Below the pieces are notes generated by a model. That model saw only the letters and a list, made by a program, of their open reading frames with translations. It was not told the origin of the DNA and did no database searches. A stretch of DNA of 64,000 bases from Pilatotrama ljubarskyi (taxonomy: Eukaryota > Basidiomycota > Agaricomycetes > Polyporales > Polyporaceae), in assembly GCA_022385805.1 (NCBI GenBank), contig MU277720.1, positions 174,678 through 238,677 on the forward strand, read 5' to 3'. Both the position numbers and the translations under genes were made by a program. This document shows positions 24,475 through 35,600 of this stretch, piece by piece; the stretch's first letter is position 1, and each line of letters starts with the position of its first letter.

Positions 24475-25585
24475 TCAGACAACGGTAGGCGCCTCGGCCG
24501 TCTTGCCCGTTCCTGCAGCAGGGTCCGCAGCAGTCGCTGGCGTCGTCGCGACAGTGTGCACGTCGGGGCTGATTGGCGGGGCGGCCGAGCCCACTCCAGT
24601 CGACGTTGCGGTCGGGCCGGTGCTCGTCCCAGACTGCTTCTGCGTCTCGGCTATGCGACGCGCCTCCTCGTGGATGTCGAGCACCTGCTTGGAGGTCGAG
24701 GTGTAGAACGCCTTCACTTTCTGCCCGAACGGCGAGGTGAGCGCGCGGGCGTAGTACTGAGGAGCGAGGTCAGTCAGTCGACAACTCGGCCACGAGATCG
24801 CCTCAAGGTGGACGTACGTCGCTAGCCGTCTTGGTGATGCCCTTCTGCTCGTCGACGGCCTTGGCCTGCTGGGTTGCGCTGGCCAGCGTCTCCTGAACCT
24901 TTCCAGAGATCGTCTTCTCAGGGCCAAGGGTCTTCTCGCCTGGGGGTCCAGACGTTAGATAGAGTTCGACAAGAGATCGATTGGTGGCACGTACCGAGCT
25001 TGGTATCGAGGCTCTGGATGTAGGAGAGGAAGCGGTTGGAGATGCCGTGCTGCTTGTCGAGTTCGATGGCGCGCTGGAGGATCTGGTCGGAGAGCGTGTA
25101 GCCCCGCGCGAGGTACTCGGCCGCGACTGCAGTCGATGGTCAGCATATGCTCTGGCTATTTGGCGACGACGCGACTCACTTCCGGCGCGTGGCTTATCGG
25201 CCTGGTCGATGTGGTCTCCGGAGGCTGCGCCGTCGTCCTTGTCATGGTGCTCCTGATCGCTGGTGATAGTCAGGTGTGCACCGTCGAGGGTGCCACCGTT
25301 GAGCATGAGGGCGGTCTTGGCCGCAGAGGGCTTCTCGAAGTGGATGGTCGCGGTGTGGTTCGCACGATCATACTCGACCGAGGTGATCTTGCCGCAGAAT
25401 CTGGAGCGAGGTCAGTGTCGGATTGCGGTTGTGGGAGAGTGGAGAGGCGACGCACGTAAAGAAGTCGGTGAGATGCTGCTCGGTGGTGGCGTCGGAGATG
25501 CCAGAAACCTATATGTCGCGATGTGAGCACGAGCCTTACCGCTGTCGCATTTCCAAAGACATACGTGGATGGTGTAGGCAGACAT
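24475..25585 (-). CDS. VIP1-like RRM domain protein
   Basis: RNA-binding protein of the fungal Vip1 group (fission yeast Vip1); the cellular role is unclear. The start at 25,585 reads MSAYTIH. Splicing gives VSGISDATTEQHLTDFFTF, then CGKITSVEYDRANHTATIHF and MLNGGTLDGAHLTITSD, which together form one RRM (about residues 4-75). After an acidic linker comes AAEYLARGYTLSDQILQ, RAIELDKQHGISNRFLSYIQ, and a helical region ending YYARALTSPFGQKVKAFYT. The C-terminus is Thr/Ala/Pro-rich. At least five short introns are present. The helical C-terminal half is shared by the Vip1 family, which supports the call over a generic RRM protein. Confidence 0.87.
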
Positions 25586-25793
25586 GTTGTTCGTCGTCGT
25601 GGTCGTCGTGGTTTGTGAGATGAGACGAGGGTCGTGGTCGTTGTTGGCGATCGATGGGTGTGAATGCGCGTGTTTAAGTACACTTGCAGTTGTTCTGGTG
25701 CGCGGTGGCCACTTCTGACGTCGCGTCTGAATGACATCACCTCCCATTAGACGCCCGCTCTGCTACACCGGTCCGACATTCCGGACTGCTCTC

Positions 25794-27453
25794 CTACGCA
25801 TATCCGTCTTTCCCGGACACGACCCCGTACGCTGGCCCGCCCTTTCCAAACATCTTCCGCAGGTCTCCAGCCAGCGCACCGGGCTGCTCGTGCGCAGCAA
25901 AGTGCCCGCCCTTCTCGTGCACGCTCTGTAACACAACCTTTCCAAGCGTATGCGCCCAACTGTACACAATCTCATCTCAGTCGACGCAATCCGAGAATCG
26001 GTGGCAGTATACGCACGGCTTGGGCAGGCGGATTATCTCGGCTGGAAAGTACGACAGCCCGAGCGGGACAGACGTCCACTTGGCATCCTTCATCAGATGC
26101 ATCGCATCTTTCGAGTTCCCGCCGGTCATCTCGTAGTAGATCCGCACAGACGCCGCAGGCCCTGCCCGCGAGAACCAGTAGACGGACACCCACTCGAGCA
26201 CTGTTCGAACATCAGTATCAGCCAACTCCGTTCCAGACTTGCTCGATACACTCACCCTCGTCATCCGTCCAGGGGTACTCATCCGTGCACTCCACCAGCT
26301 TCTCGTAGATCCACGAAAGCACTCCCACAGGCGAGTCCGCCAGGCTGTAACCCACCGTCTGAGGCTTCGTCGCCTGTTCAACAAAGTATCCGCTCCCTTT
26401 CGTCACATACTTCGCAGTAGCCTCCAACCCTTTGCGGGTCCACGCGTCACAGGGAAGTAGGCTGCGCAGGAATGCGAGAGGATGCGAGAACAGCGTCGGC
26501 CTGAGTGATCTGTACGTCAATCACACAGTAAATGTCTGTCGTGAGTTATGCTACAGATCTGCAGACATACAGAGGTAGATTTGAATGCCAGGCCTGTAGA
26601 TGCTTGTGCCCGTAATTAGCAGCTGCGTGCGCGCCAAGCTGGGCGCAGATTCTCAGCACCCTGGCGAGCCGTCAGAGAGCACAGACCTACTATGTGCCCC
26701 CAGTCTCCCCCTTGGTACACTGTCCGCATATACAGTGAATCCACGCCTCAAGTCAATCCACACACTGTGACACAGACACGCGAGTAGTTAGGCTGACCAT
26801 ACTCCTCATAACCCACAGAACACATCAGCTTGTTGAAGAGCTGCGTGGTGCCTCTCAGTACCGTAGAACTCGACGGCAGACAAGGAAGGAGAGAAGTACC
26901 TCTGCATACTGCGGTCCTGCGAAGCCGGGCTTCTTTGGAGCCTCCGAAAAGCCAAACCCTGGTAGTCCGACAGCGACGACATGGAAGCTCGGATGCTCCG
27001 TGGAAGCTGCAGTCAGCAGCGGGAGCATTTTCCGCACCTCAAGGAAGTGCCCCGGCCCTATGCGGATGTCAGCGCATCCCTTCCCGTATGCTTCGTGTAC
27101 TTTCATGACAAACGCTTACAGCCATGCACCAAGAGCAGCGGGATAGCATTCTTGACCTCGCTCTTCTGATGTACATAGTGCACATTGAGCGTCCCGAAGC
27201 CTTCTACAACGATATCTTGCGTGAACATAGGAAGCTGGTTGATAGCCACCTCGGCAGCCCGCCAATCGAAGGCATCCTTCCAATGCCCCACAAGCCGTTT
27301 CATGTCTGCCAGGGGCACGCCATAGTCCCAGCCTGCGCCCTCGAGCTCGTCTGGAAATCGCGTGAGGGCAAGCTTCGAGCGGAGGGCGTTGAGGTCGGCA
27401 TCCGGTACAGAGAGCTTGAAGGGTTGTTCGGAACTTGTGGTATCAGAGGCCAT
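25794..27453 (-). CDS. Epoxide hydrolase (EHN domain + alpha/beta hydrolase), copy 1
   Basis: Hydrolyses epoxides to diols; likely microsomal/soluble EH class involved in detoxification or secondary metabolism. The start at 27,453 reads [16 protein letters not shown]. The EHN domain ([29 protein letters not shown]) is followed by the oxyanion motif [12 protein letters not shown], formed across an intron. The nucleophile motif VYQGGDWGH supplies the Asp (near 26,730). The cap region has [17 protein letters not shown]. The catalytic His lies in [18 protein letters not shown] near the end, and the frame closes [10 protein letters not shown]. All catalytic elements look intact. The gene is very similar to the divergent copy at 29,401-31,026. 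Confidence 0.88.
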
Positions 27454-27900
27454 GGCTTACTGCTACTCGGAATGATGGCCAGTTAGCGGGGACGATAGTG
27501 GCTGGTGGGGTTTACACCCCGTGAAGAGCTTGTATATGTAGTTCGCGCAGAAGCGCAGCACTTCTTCATGCGACCCCAACGGAGCTGACACATGATCGGC
27601 ACCGTTCACGGTTGCCGATGCATGGAGCTGTCTAGAGAGGGGAGAGTGCGGGAGGACAGGTTCGCTAACGTACCGAGTTTTAGAGCTTCGGCGATTCGCA
27701 CAGGAAGTGACCGTAGTGAAGCCGGCCTCACAGACGTAGCTCGGTTGTAGCCGCGCCTGTTGAACTTACTGCGGTATCGTACCACACTGTAATTTCGAGC
27801 GGACGATACGGCCATTGCGATGCGCAGCCAGAAGTCGCTTCCGAGGAGGAGGGGTAATTACATATATCGTATTAGCCTGGCGTACCGTAGAAGAAACCCA
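27454..27900. other. Upstream region of epoxide hydrolase copy 1
   Basis: A 447 bp gap with the promoter of copy 1 and the 3' flank of the mitochondrial-type gene. A 69-codon minus-strand frame at 27,606-27,815 has splice-like signals but no recognisable homology and no coherent continuation. Confidence 0.35.
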
Positions 27901-29041
27901 TCAGTCTAAACCGGTATAGCCAGCGTACCCGCTGGCAACCCGCCACTGCCTGAGCCACGAGAAGTCGAGCTCCTGCCGCTGGAGGGCCTTCTCGATCTTC
28001 TTAAGCGTCCAGGCAAGCCACCGCTTCTCCTTGTCCGCGGGCTTGCCGTGGTCCTCGTCGCGGAGCGCCATCGACGCTGGCTGCGTGCTCTCGAGCAGCT
28101 GCTGGAGCGAGGGCACGAACGCACGGGCGACCGTGAGCGACTCTTTCGACGCGTTTTTGAAACAGGCGGTGAGCAGCAGCGCGCTGCAGACGAGGTCGGA
28201 GGACACGGGCGGGAGCTTGTACACGCTGAAGAGCGCGGTGAGGGTGATGGTGTCTTGCAGGGGGTGCTGAAGGTGCAAGGAGTGCAGGAGGGGGCGGGCG
28301 GCTTCGATGGTGAGGTCGAGGCCGTATTTGGAATGGTCACCGAAGACCTTCAGACCGAGTTGCGGGCAGTGAAGTTCCTCACATCGTCCTAGAAGTGAAG
28401 GTGGTCAGGAGTGAAGAGTTCGTGGAAGCAGACAGATACGAGAGGACCACGAAGGCGTTTGGTACTCACGAGCGAACTTTTCTGGAGTAGCTGGTCTGAA
28501 GAATCTCCTTGCGTCTCTCCACTTGGGGAATAGCTCTGTAACGCGCTCCAACTGCTCGGGCGTGGTTGCGAGCGAAAACAGGTGATGCCACGCCGAGGTG
28601 CGGACTTGACGCGCAGGCTCGGACTTGTCAGCAATACAGCTCTTGACGAACTGGTAGATCTCTTCGAAGCGGGCGTTGCGGTCGTAGTCACGGGGAGCAG
28701 GAACAGAGGGGTTGTGCGGGGGTATGTCGGTGGACTTGGCGACATCGACCGTGGTGGAGGGCTTCTTCTGCTCGGTGGCAGCAAAGAGATCGTCGGAGAA
28801 GAGAGTATCTGAGTCTTGGTCGCCAAAGAGGTCGTCAGAATCGGCCGCAGCCTTTTTCTTCAGCGCTGATAAAGGACTGGTGGTGAGCCAGGCGCGGAGG
28901 TGGGCGGGGTCTAGAGGATGGCTCACCGACAGGGGAAGCGTGAAGGGCGCGCACACGCAGGGAGGAGCGGCATGGGCGAGCGATGTGTCTTGCCAGCGAA
29001 GGGCGCAGCGCGCGATGGAAGGAGGCGAGTACGTTGGCCAT
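27901..29041 (-). CDS. Mitochondrial-type helical protein (possibly small-subunit ribosomal, mS27-like)
   Basis: The product was not identified with certainty. The start at 29,041 reads MANVLASFHRALRPSLA, an Arg-rich amphipathic mitochondrial presequence with no acidic residues (HIARPCRSSLRVRALHASP). An intron with acceptor before ALKKKAAADSDDLFG follows. The body is alpha-helical: FEEIYQFVKSCIADKSEP, RTSAWHHLFSLATTPEQL, FPKWRDARRFFRPATPEKF, then RCEELHCPQLGLKVFGDHSK, LTALFSVYKLPPVSSDLV and ALQRQELDFSWLRQW. Repeated helical pairs with a mitochondrial signal suggest a PPR-like protein such as MRPS27 or another mitoribosome factor; this is inference. It sits between the two epoxide hydrolases and is divergent from copy 2. 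Confidence 0.7.
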
Positions 29042-29400
29042 CGGGGAGGACAGCGAGGAGGCGTCGAAGCGCGACGAGCTCGACAGGAAATTCCATCCGC
29101 CACCGAGAGCAAACAGCGGCAAACACGGCGCGCGCGGACTCGGACTGCGTTTGCTCAGCGCACAGCTCGTTGCCGGTCTCGTCCAATTTCAATCTCGGTG
29201 ATCGCTATGCCCATGAGGGCGTCGACGAGGTCTGGGTGCAGATCCACTCGGACTGAGCCAGCGTCCGAGATCGCAGTCAGCACGACGTCGGTCCCGGTCG
29301 TGCTGATTCACAACCATCCTCCGCACACACCCTCCGCCTTCATCATATAACTGGGACAACAGTCGTCTCACACCTCGTCCAGAGCCCCTCTTCACCGAAG
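29042..29400. promoter_or_regulatory. Divergent promoter, mitochondrial-type gene / epoxide hydrolase copy 2
   Basis: 359 bp lie between two divergent start codons. A TATA-like catataac near 29,343 sits about 55 bp before the ATG at 29,401. Confidence 0.45.
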
Positions 29401-31026
29401 ATGTCCACCTGGGCTAAACCGTTCACTCTCGACGTACCCGACGCAGACCTCGAGCTCTTGAAGAAGAAGCTCGAGCTGGTCAGGTTCCCAGACGAACTCC
29501 AGAATGCCGACTGGCAGTACGGCGTCCCCTTGGCCGACATCAAACGTCTCACCGCACACTGGAGGGACTCCTTCGACTGGCGCAAGACGGAAGCTGAGAT
29601 CAACAAACTTCCTCAGTTCACAACCGACATCGAGGTCGACGGCTTTGGCACCCTCAACGTACACTACGTCCACCAGAAGAGTAGCGTTCAGAACGCCGTC
29701 CCTCTTCTCTTCGTTCATGGCTGTAGGTTTCTAGCAGTGGTTGCAGTCGACGTTCTGAATTCACCCGTCGTTGCCATCAGGGCCCGGACACTTCCTCGAA
29801 GTCCGGAAATTGCTCCCCCTCCTCACAGCCGCCACCCCTGATAATCCCAGCTTTCACGTCGTGGCCCCGAGCCTCCCCGGCTTCGGTTTCTCCGAGGCCC
29901 CATCGAAGCCAGGTTTCGCCGGCTATCAGTATGCAGAAGTGCGTTTGCCCGGTTGAGAACAGCGTATGTTCGTGTCCATGGTCATCAGCTCATCATCGAC
30001 TCAGCTACTGCACAAAGTCATGCTTTTCCTTGGCTACGAGGAATATGGTATGCAGTTCGTCCTCCCTCTGTCGAATCACCCGTTGACGCTGCCGTCATGT
30101 TGCAGTCTATCAAGGCGGAGACCTAGGTCACGTCGTACGTGCCTTGTCCACTTCATATTCGCTCCAGCAAGCCCAATCTCAGTCATTCTCCAGCTCGGTG
30201 TCTACCTCGCTAATGCATATGGGCACAAGCACCTGAAGGCGTGGCATTCGAACATGCCATTGTGAGCCGACTTCTTTGAGTTGACGCACTAGGTGCTGAA
30301 GCATCAGTTCCAGCTACCGCACGCCGTCGCTGTTGTCCAACCCGCTCCTGTTCCTAGAACTGCTGACACTGCCTTTCAACAAGGTCTTGTCCGAACAGCT
30401 CTCAGCTGCAACGCACTTCCGCAAGAAGGGTATGGGATACTTCCAGGTCCAGGCAACGACACCGCAGACGCTGGGGTACAGTCTGGCAGATTCTCCGGTC
30501 GGGCTCCTCGCGTGGATCTATGAGAAGCTATACAAAGCCGTTCACAACTACCCGTGGACGGATGATGAAGGTGCGCTACGTACGGCCTCATTGCATAGGA
30601 GGAACAATCCTTACACCATATGCACAGTCATCGAGTGGATATCCATCTATTGGTTCTCCCGTCCTGGACCGGCAGCTAACGTGCGCATTTACTACGAGTT
30701 GACGGGCGGGAACGCACACGATATGTTCGAGGGCACGCAATGGACGTCCGTCCCGCTCGGTGTGTCTTTCTTCCCTGGAGAGCCTGTCCGGTTGCCAAAG
30801 TCGTAGGTCGCCTGGTCCAAGATCGCTTGCGTTGTCATGCTTACACCTCGTTCACTGCAGCTGGGCGCATATGATCGGTAAAGTGGTCTTCCAGTCGGAA
30901 CACAATGCTGGCGGGCACTTTGCTGCTTTCGAGCAACCGGAGAAGCTAGCCTCCGACTTGCGAACGATGTTTGGTAGGGAGGGGCCTGCGTACAACGTCG
31001 TCACAGGCAAGGATGGGTATGCATGA
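29401..31026 (+). CDS. Epoxide hydrolase (EHN domain + alpha/beta hydrolase), copy 2
   Basis: Same enzyme class as the minus-strand copy at 25,794-27,453. The start is MSTWAKPFTLDV. The EHN domain has PDELQNADWQYGVPLADI and [23 protein letters not shown] forms by splicing at a conserved intron position, then [19 protein letters not shown], then nucleophile motif VYQGGDLGHVV (Leu where copy 1 has Trp). The cap follows ([37 protein letters not shown]), then the catalytic His in AGGHFAAFEQPEKLASDL and the end NVVTGKDGYA. Intron positions and protein sequence match copy 1 closely, so this is a local duplication with inversion. Both appear functional. Confidence 0.88.
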
Positions 31027-31133
31027 ATTTGTTCTTACGGATCCCGTTCGTGGGTCACTGGGTGACCTAGTACACTACGCTGAGATGTATTCTTGCTTTG
31101 GGGTCCGTCCCTTCATATGGACCTCAAGTCCAT

Positions 31134-32867
31134 CTAACACGGAAAGTCCCAAGATGCTCCAGCCCAGCTAGGGTCTGCAGCAGGGTCGTGGCAAACGTCC
31201 GGGAAAGAGAAACGGGGGCAACTGCGCGACTCTCGATATTCTACGGAACGGCAGATTCCACCTAGCGTCCGCAGCGTGTTCTTGAAGGTCTCGCCCGGCA
31301 GCGGGCAGTGAATGACTACGTCGTCTATGGCAGGAACGCTCGACACGTCCGGGATCACGAATTTATCGTCGGGGTGAGGCTGCGCACCGTTGTCGGGCAC
31401 TGCCACGATATGCAGTACGGGCAAGCGCCAGGTAGAGGGAAGCAGCTCAGCTGCAGATGGGACGATGCTTCTTCGGGAGTACATGTCCGAGAGCAGCATA
31501 GCAAGGTCGTTCGTCCATATAACGAGCTGCTTCAGCTCGTCCATGCGGCGGATGCAGTTGGAGAGGTCGGGCGTCATAGGGTACAAGCGGGTGGGAAAGG
31601 CGACGAAGGTGAGGTGGAACACTTCGATCTGTGAGAGCGGGAAAGTGTCGAGTTCGAGGAAGGCCCACTCTACGGGTCGGTCCGGGTACCAGCGGTCAAC
31701 CTCGACGTCGGGGGCTACGGTGGCGAGCCGGACTGCGGTTTGTGGGCCCGTCGCAACGATGACTACACGGGAGTGCCAACTTGAACGCATGAGTGCAAAT
31801 TGCGTGAGGGGCTGCGAGACGGTCGGGGCTAGGCTAGTGACGAGGACCGGACTGAGAGCACCTGCATCGGTATCAAGAGGTATCCTGAGGACTTGGAGGG
31901 CAAGGTCTGATCTCTGAAGGGCTATGAACCGTAGAAAGTCGTTGACGACCTCGACAGGCATATTGTCAAACGTCAATCGGCGAAGATGAGGGAGCACTAC
32001 TTCGCGGTTTGACTCTGGGAGCTGGTGGACAGTCGGATCCTCGGAGAAAGATGCTTCGATTCCGATGAGGACTAGATGTTCCAGCTGAGGACATTGTTGC
32101 AGAAAACAGACAATCTCCAGGAATGTGGTAGGATAGAAGAGGTCAGACAGACAGAGGTGGGTGAGGGACGAGAAGTCATTTGCCGGAAGCCAACCGATGG
32201 CACCCAGGCTGAGGGTCCGGAGTCTCGGGATCTGGTTTGCGAACAGATAGGGCGCTGGCTCGCCGTCGAGAATTTCGTCGTCTCCATCGAAGGTGAGGGA
32301 GAGAACCTCGAGTGCCGGTGCCGGAAATGTTAGGTAGTACGCCTTGCGAGTCGTGCGCGGCTGGGAGTGCCAATGTAGTTCTCGCAGGCGAGAAGATAGG
32401 TGGGGGTTGGAGAGACGCAGAAACGTCCGCATGGCCGAGTTGTCGGTGTTCGAGACGCTGACACCCAGATGCACGGTTATTGGAAGCCGGCGCGAGCGTC
32501 GGAGGAATGCGAGGAAGCCGTCCGGGTGATGGTCACTCATGACCGTCCAGAAAGTGGCAGAAGTGAGTAGGATACTCCGCCACCGTGCACAGACGTGCGT
32601 CATGGTGATGAGGGCGCGATAGTCACTGAAAGAGCTCTTCCAGACAGTGTCATCGGGTACGACTTTGTTTGAGGATTCTTCGAGCACGAGCTTGAAGATT
32701 ATGAGAAGAATTTCCGGCGCGAGATCTCGATCCCGCGCCTGCCGGTAGTTAAGAGCAACTCGTGCGAGTGCTACTGTGTGGCCGAGTGCGCGGTTGAGCC
32801 GTGCATTCTGTATCATAGTCAGCCAAGGGTGGTCTATGGACGAGTATCTCACGCATGCTGACCTCAT
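31134..32867 (-). CDS. F-box-like protein with leucine-rich C-terminal region
   Basis: A basidiomycete F-box-like family protein, probably a substrate adaptor of SCF ubiquitin ligases. The F-box-like segment is LAPEILLIIFKLVLEES, then ALITMTHVCARWRSILL. About 450 residues of irregular leucine-rich repeats follow (RLRTLSLGAIGWL, SLTHLCLSDLFYP, QCPQLEHLVLIGIEA, HLRRLTFDNMPVEVV). The first in-frame ATG is at 32,867. A strong donor (GAG|GTAAGT at about 32,931) just upstream, and an open ATG frame from 33,029, suggest an extra 5' exon, but I could not find a phase-matching acceptor. The gene is convergent with epoxide hydrolase copy 2. Partner and target are unknown. Confidence 0.75.
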   Translation of the reverse strand: MRSACVRYSSIDHPWLTMIQNARLNRALGHTVALARVALNYRQARDRDLAPEILLIIFKLVLEESSNKVVPDDTVWKSSFSDYRALITMTHVCARWRSILLTSATFWTVMSDHHPDGFLAFLRRSRRLPITVHLGVSVSNTDNSAMRTFLRLSNPHLSSRLRELHWHSQPRTTRKAYYLTFPAPALEVLSLTFDGDDEILDGEPAPYLFANQIPRLRTLSLGAIGWLPANDFSSLTHLCLSDLFYPTTFLEIVCFLQQCPQLEHLVLIGIEASFSEDPTVHQLPESNREVVLPHLRRLTFDNMPVEVVNDFLRFIALQRSDLALQVLRIPLDTDAGALSPVLVTSLAPTVSQPLTQFALMRSSWHSRVVIVATGPQTAVRLATVAPDVEVDRWYPDRPVEWAFLELDTFPLSQIEVFHLTFVAFPTRLYPMTPDLSNCIRRMDELKQLVIWTNDLAMLLSDMYSRRSIVPSAAELLPSTWRLPVLHIVAVPDNGAQPHPDDKFVIPDVSSVPAIDDVVIHCPLPGETFKNTLRTLGGICRSVEYRESRSCPRFSFPDVCHDPAADPSWAGASWDFPC

Positions 32868-34244
32868 CGACACTGTGATAACATGTCCTAAGCGTATGGG
32901 CTTGTCGATCGACTGCAGAGCCACTTACCTCGATCCTTGACTCGGATGTCTTGCTGGAGTTGCCTGTTGGGCTAATGCAGTTGCTGTAAATTCTAGAGAC
33001 AAAGTATCGGAATTTGGGGTTCGTTGCATGGCGCGCAAGAGAGAAATGGATGAAATAAGAGGACTTGTTGGTGGGATATATCAGTGTTCTCTTAGACTGG
33101 GAGGAACGGCAACACGTACTGTAGGTGCTCTCAGATATGGTATAACCGCTTCAATGGTCACATAGGTGTAGCAAGGATGACCCCATATATAATACCAACG
33201 CCCCCTTTTATGCAAAGTCAAAAATTGATGTCACTACGGAGTCTCATTGTCATAGGCAGCAAGTAGGGATCTGGGTGCATCGCCCCGGCCCCCGAGAACG
33301 GTTGATAACTACAAAGGACGACACGAAGCGGCAAGACAACAGTCGTCGTGCAGCATCAATAGGTATCACTGCATTGTCGCTGAGTCAACGTAGGTCAATT
33401 GTATGCCATTGTGAATCCATGAGGACATTGGGGAGGCAGCCGATGAGATGGTCTTCCATCACGACGGCGGAAACAAAAGCGGCGCTGAGGAATATCGATA
33501 GATTCCTACCACAAAGCTGCAGAGGCCATGCACCCCTTCCAAAAACGGCGTTCCGTGAAAGCGATGTGTCAGCAAGATATGAAGTGCAGTTCAGGGAAGG
33601 ACGGGTGAGGATGAGGGATGTACGTGCGTGATGTCGCCGCTCAGTGACTTGAAAGTCAGGGACACTGCGATATGGGTGCGTAGCACCGCCACCACGTGGC
33701 CTGTTCCTAGTTTGGAGTCTATTGGCAGGCTTTCGAGACTTTGCACCAGCCCCCATGGTATGCACGGACTCTTTCCTCCGACTTGTAGACCCCACCATGT
33801 CTTAAGCTTGACAACCTTCTGCCAGTTCTTTTGAGCTGTCAGGTAGGCCCAGCGCCGCCCAGGGATGGCTATCACTTCCCGCTCGGCGAATCTGACGGGA
33901 CACGCGCACGCGCGCGCTCTCACACGACGTCGGCATGTATAAAACAAGCTCAGGATGACGGCGGGAAGATTACCATGGCGGCCTGTCCTTAGCAGTCGCC
34001 CTTCCTTTCTTACGCTCTTCCTCGCTCACACTGTCCTCCACACTGAGTCTCAGGTACGACAGCCGTTCTGATCTACCGTCTCCGACGCAAGCTCATCGGT
34101 ATATCAATCCAGAAATCCCTGCGGACAGGTTGGCCGACAGATTGCTACTTTGGTACGCCAGGCGCATCAGCACCCACGTCCCCGCACAAACCCCGCAGAG
34201 AGTAGCTGAACTGCGGCTTCCAGCAGCTCGCAGAAAGCTCGCCA
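32868..34244. other. Intergenic region with TATA box, between F-box and hypothetical gene
   Basis: A 1.4 kb region. It includes a possible 5' exon of the F-box gene (32,932-33,029) and a minus-strand frame of 118 codons (33,591-33,947) with no recognised homology, which could be a degraded gene. The plus-strand promoter contains TATAAAA at 33,936. Confidence 0.4.
33936..33942 (+). promoter_or_regulatory. TATA box
   Basis: A perfect TATAAAA in a GC-rich context, about 300 bp upstream of the hypothetical gene start at 34,245. A pyrimidine-rich stretch follows (cccttcctttcttacgctcttcc near 34,000), typical of fungal core promoters. Confidence 0.5.
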
Positions 34245-35022
34245 ATGCCCCCCGTAGACCCTCTACAGCGCCTCCGTGCCTTTCCTAGGGCACCGGCACC
34301 GAACGATGACTCTGCTACAGTGAAAAGCAACCTAGCGGACGGAACCGTGCAGCTGTTACAGAACATCCTCGCCTACCATGTCGCGCACTACACCGACAGC
34401 AAGGTGTTCGGGAACAACCACGCCAAGAGCTTAAAGCTCGTCGAGGCATATGTAGTCCCTCGCGGAGAAGGTGGCCAATCTGTGCAGGGAGAGAAGCTGC
34501 GTCAATCGTTGCCAGGGACGGACATCTTGAAAGGCAAACCGGATGATCTCGAGGCCCTGACGGTGTGCGAAGCTACGGTGGAAGAAGGCAGGTCGGCTTC
34601 CAGAACTGGCGCGGTGCCGAGTGCTCGGAGGCTTTCTGACGTCGCCCTTGTTTGCCAAGACATGCTGAACGTATATGGCACGCTCTCTGGAGCCTGCGCA
34701 ACCCTTCTCATCGACATGTGCGTGTATTTCCAGCAGTGCGAACGCCAGTCCAGGAATCTGATGTGACTTTCCCGGGCCAGCGCGACGTTTTCTGCTCTGT
34801 TTGCCCTAGGAGTAGTCGCTGGAACCGACCCTTCCGGGTTCTCCGTCTCTATGAACGTTGCGTGGCATGCCCCAGCCCTCCGGTGCGTCCCGCTCTGCAG
34901 TATCCCCCCGAGCTCGGCTCGATCCGCATTGAACTCTTGCAGCGGGACTACGCTACGTTTCGTAAGCTCGTCGTTGTCACTCAAGCCACGCATAGCCAGC
35001 GCAAAATGCGAGGTATGTACTA
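34245..35022 (+). CDS. Hypothetical protein, structure uncertain
   Basis: Not recognised. The frame from ATG 34,245 (MPPVDPLQRLRAFPRAP) runs 173 codons. A possible intron (34,735 GTGCGA to about 34,808 CCTAG) would join VYFQQ to SSRWNRPFRVLRLYERC and continue through PPELGSIRIELLQRDYATF. The second part looks more protein-like than chance frames. A 214-codon antisense frame (34,502-35,146) overlaps it and cannot be excluded as the true gene. The upstream TATA box and pyrimidine tract favour the plus strand. No domain was seen. Confidence 0.4.
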
Positions 35023-35600
35023 GTGAAACCCACACAACTCCGAGCCATACCACTCCCACTGACACGACGACTGCGCACGCGCGGATTATGGTGGCACCAA
35101 AAGGTGTATGACAAGAAAACGGGCAGGTTACTCGTCTCTGCCACACAGATCATATCGCCGATCCAGAGGCTTCCGGTTGCAGGCGCGGCCAGTGTTCCCC
35201 GCGCGGTGGCTATCCCTCTGGCGCGGGCAAAGTTGTAACTTGTGTGGCCTGTGTCGCAGTGAAGGGCGCCTATGCGCCAGCGTGTGTACATACCCTTTGA
35301 CGTCCATGGCCCCCGTCTCAGCATTCCCGCGCCTCAGACAACCACCCGCGGTGCGAGGAGATACAATATACAATTATTAGACAACGCGCCATTATGGCAG
35401 CCCGATCGGACAAGACGATGCGATGATATGATAGTCCGTAGTGTGCGCGCAGGACGATCGTATTACTAGTTGTGATGGCCAACTCGTTACGCCAGTGTCA
35501 GTCGCAGATGCGTTCTCAAAGCATGCAGAAAATAATGATACAGAACGACGCAAACGAACAGCGTCAAAGTCAAACGGCTCATCATCGTGTCCCCTCACCG
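35023..35600. other. Intergenic, 3' flank of hypothetical gene and of Stealth gene
   Basis: 578 bp. A plus-strand frame (35,023-35,238, containing KVYDKKTGRLLVSATQ) may be a further exon of the hypothetical gene, but I could not splice it in phase. Nothing else was recognised. Confidence 0.35.

Noticed and set aside
27606..27815. Small spliced minus-strand gene upstream of epoxide hydrolase copy 1
   Set aside because: A GTACGT donor and CTAG acceptor exist, but the better-looking downstream frame has no ATG and the ATG frame ends at once.
33591..33947. 118-codon minus-strand ORF as a gene
   Set aside because: No recognised motif, starts inside the promoter with the TATA box, and no supporting splice pattern. 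Kept only as a note.
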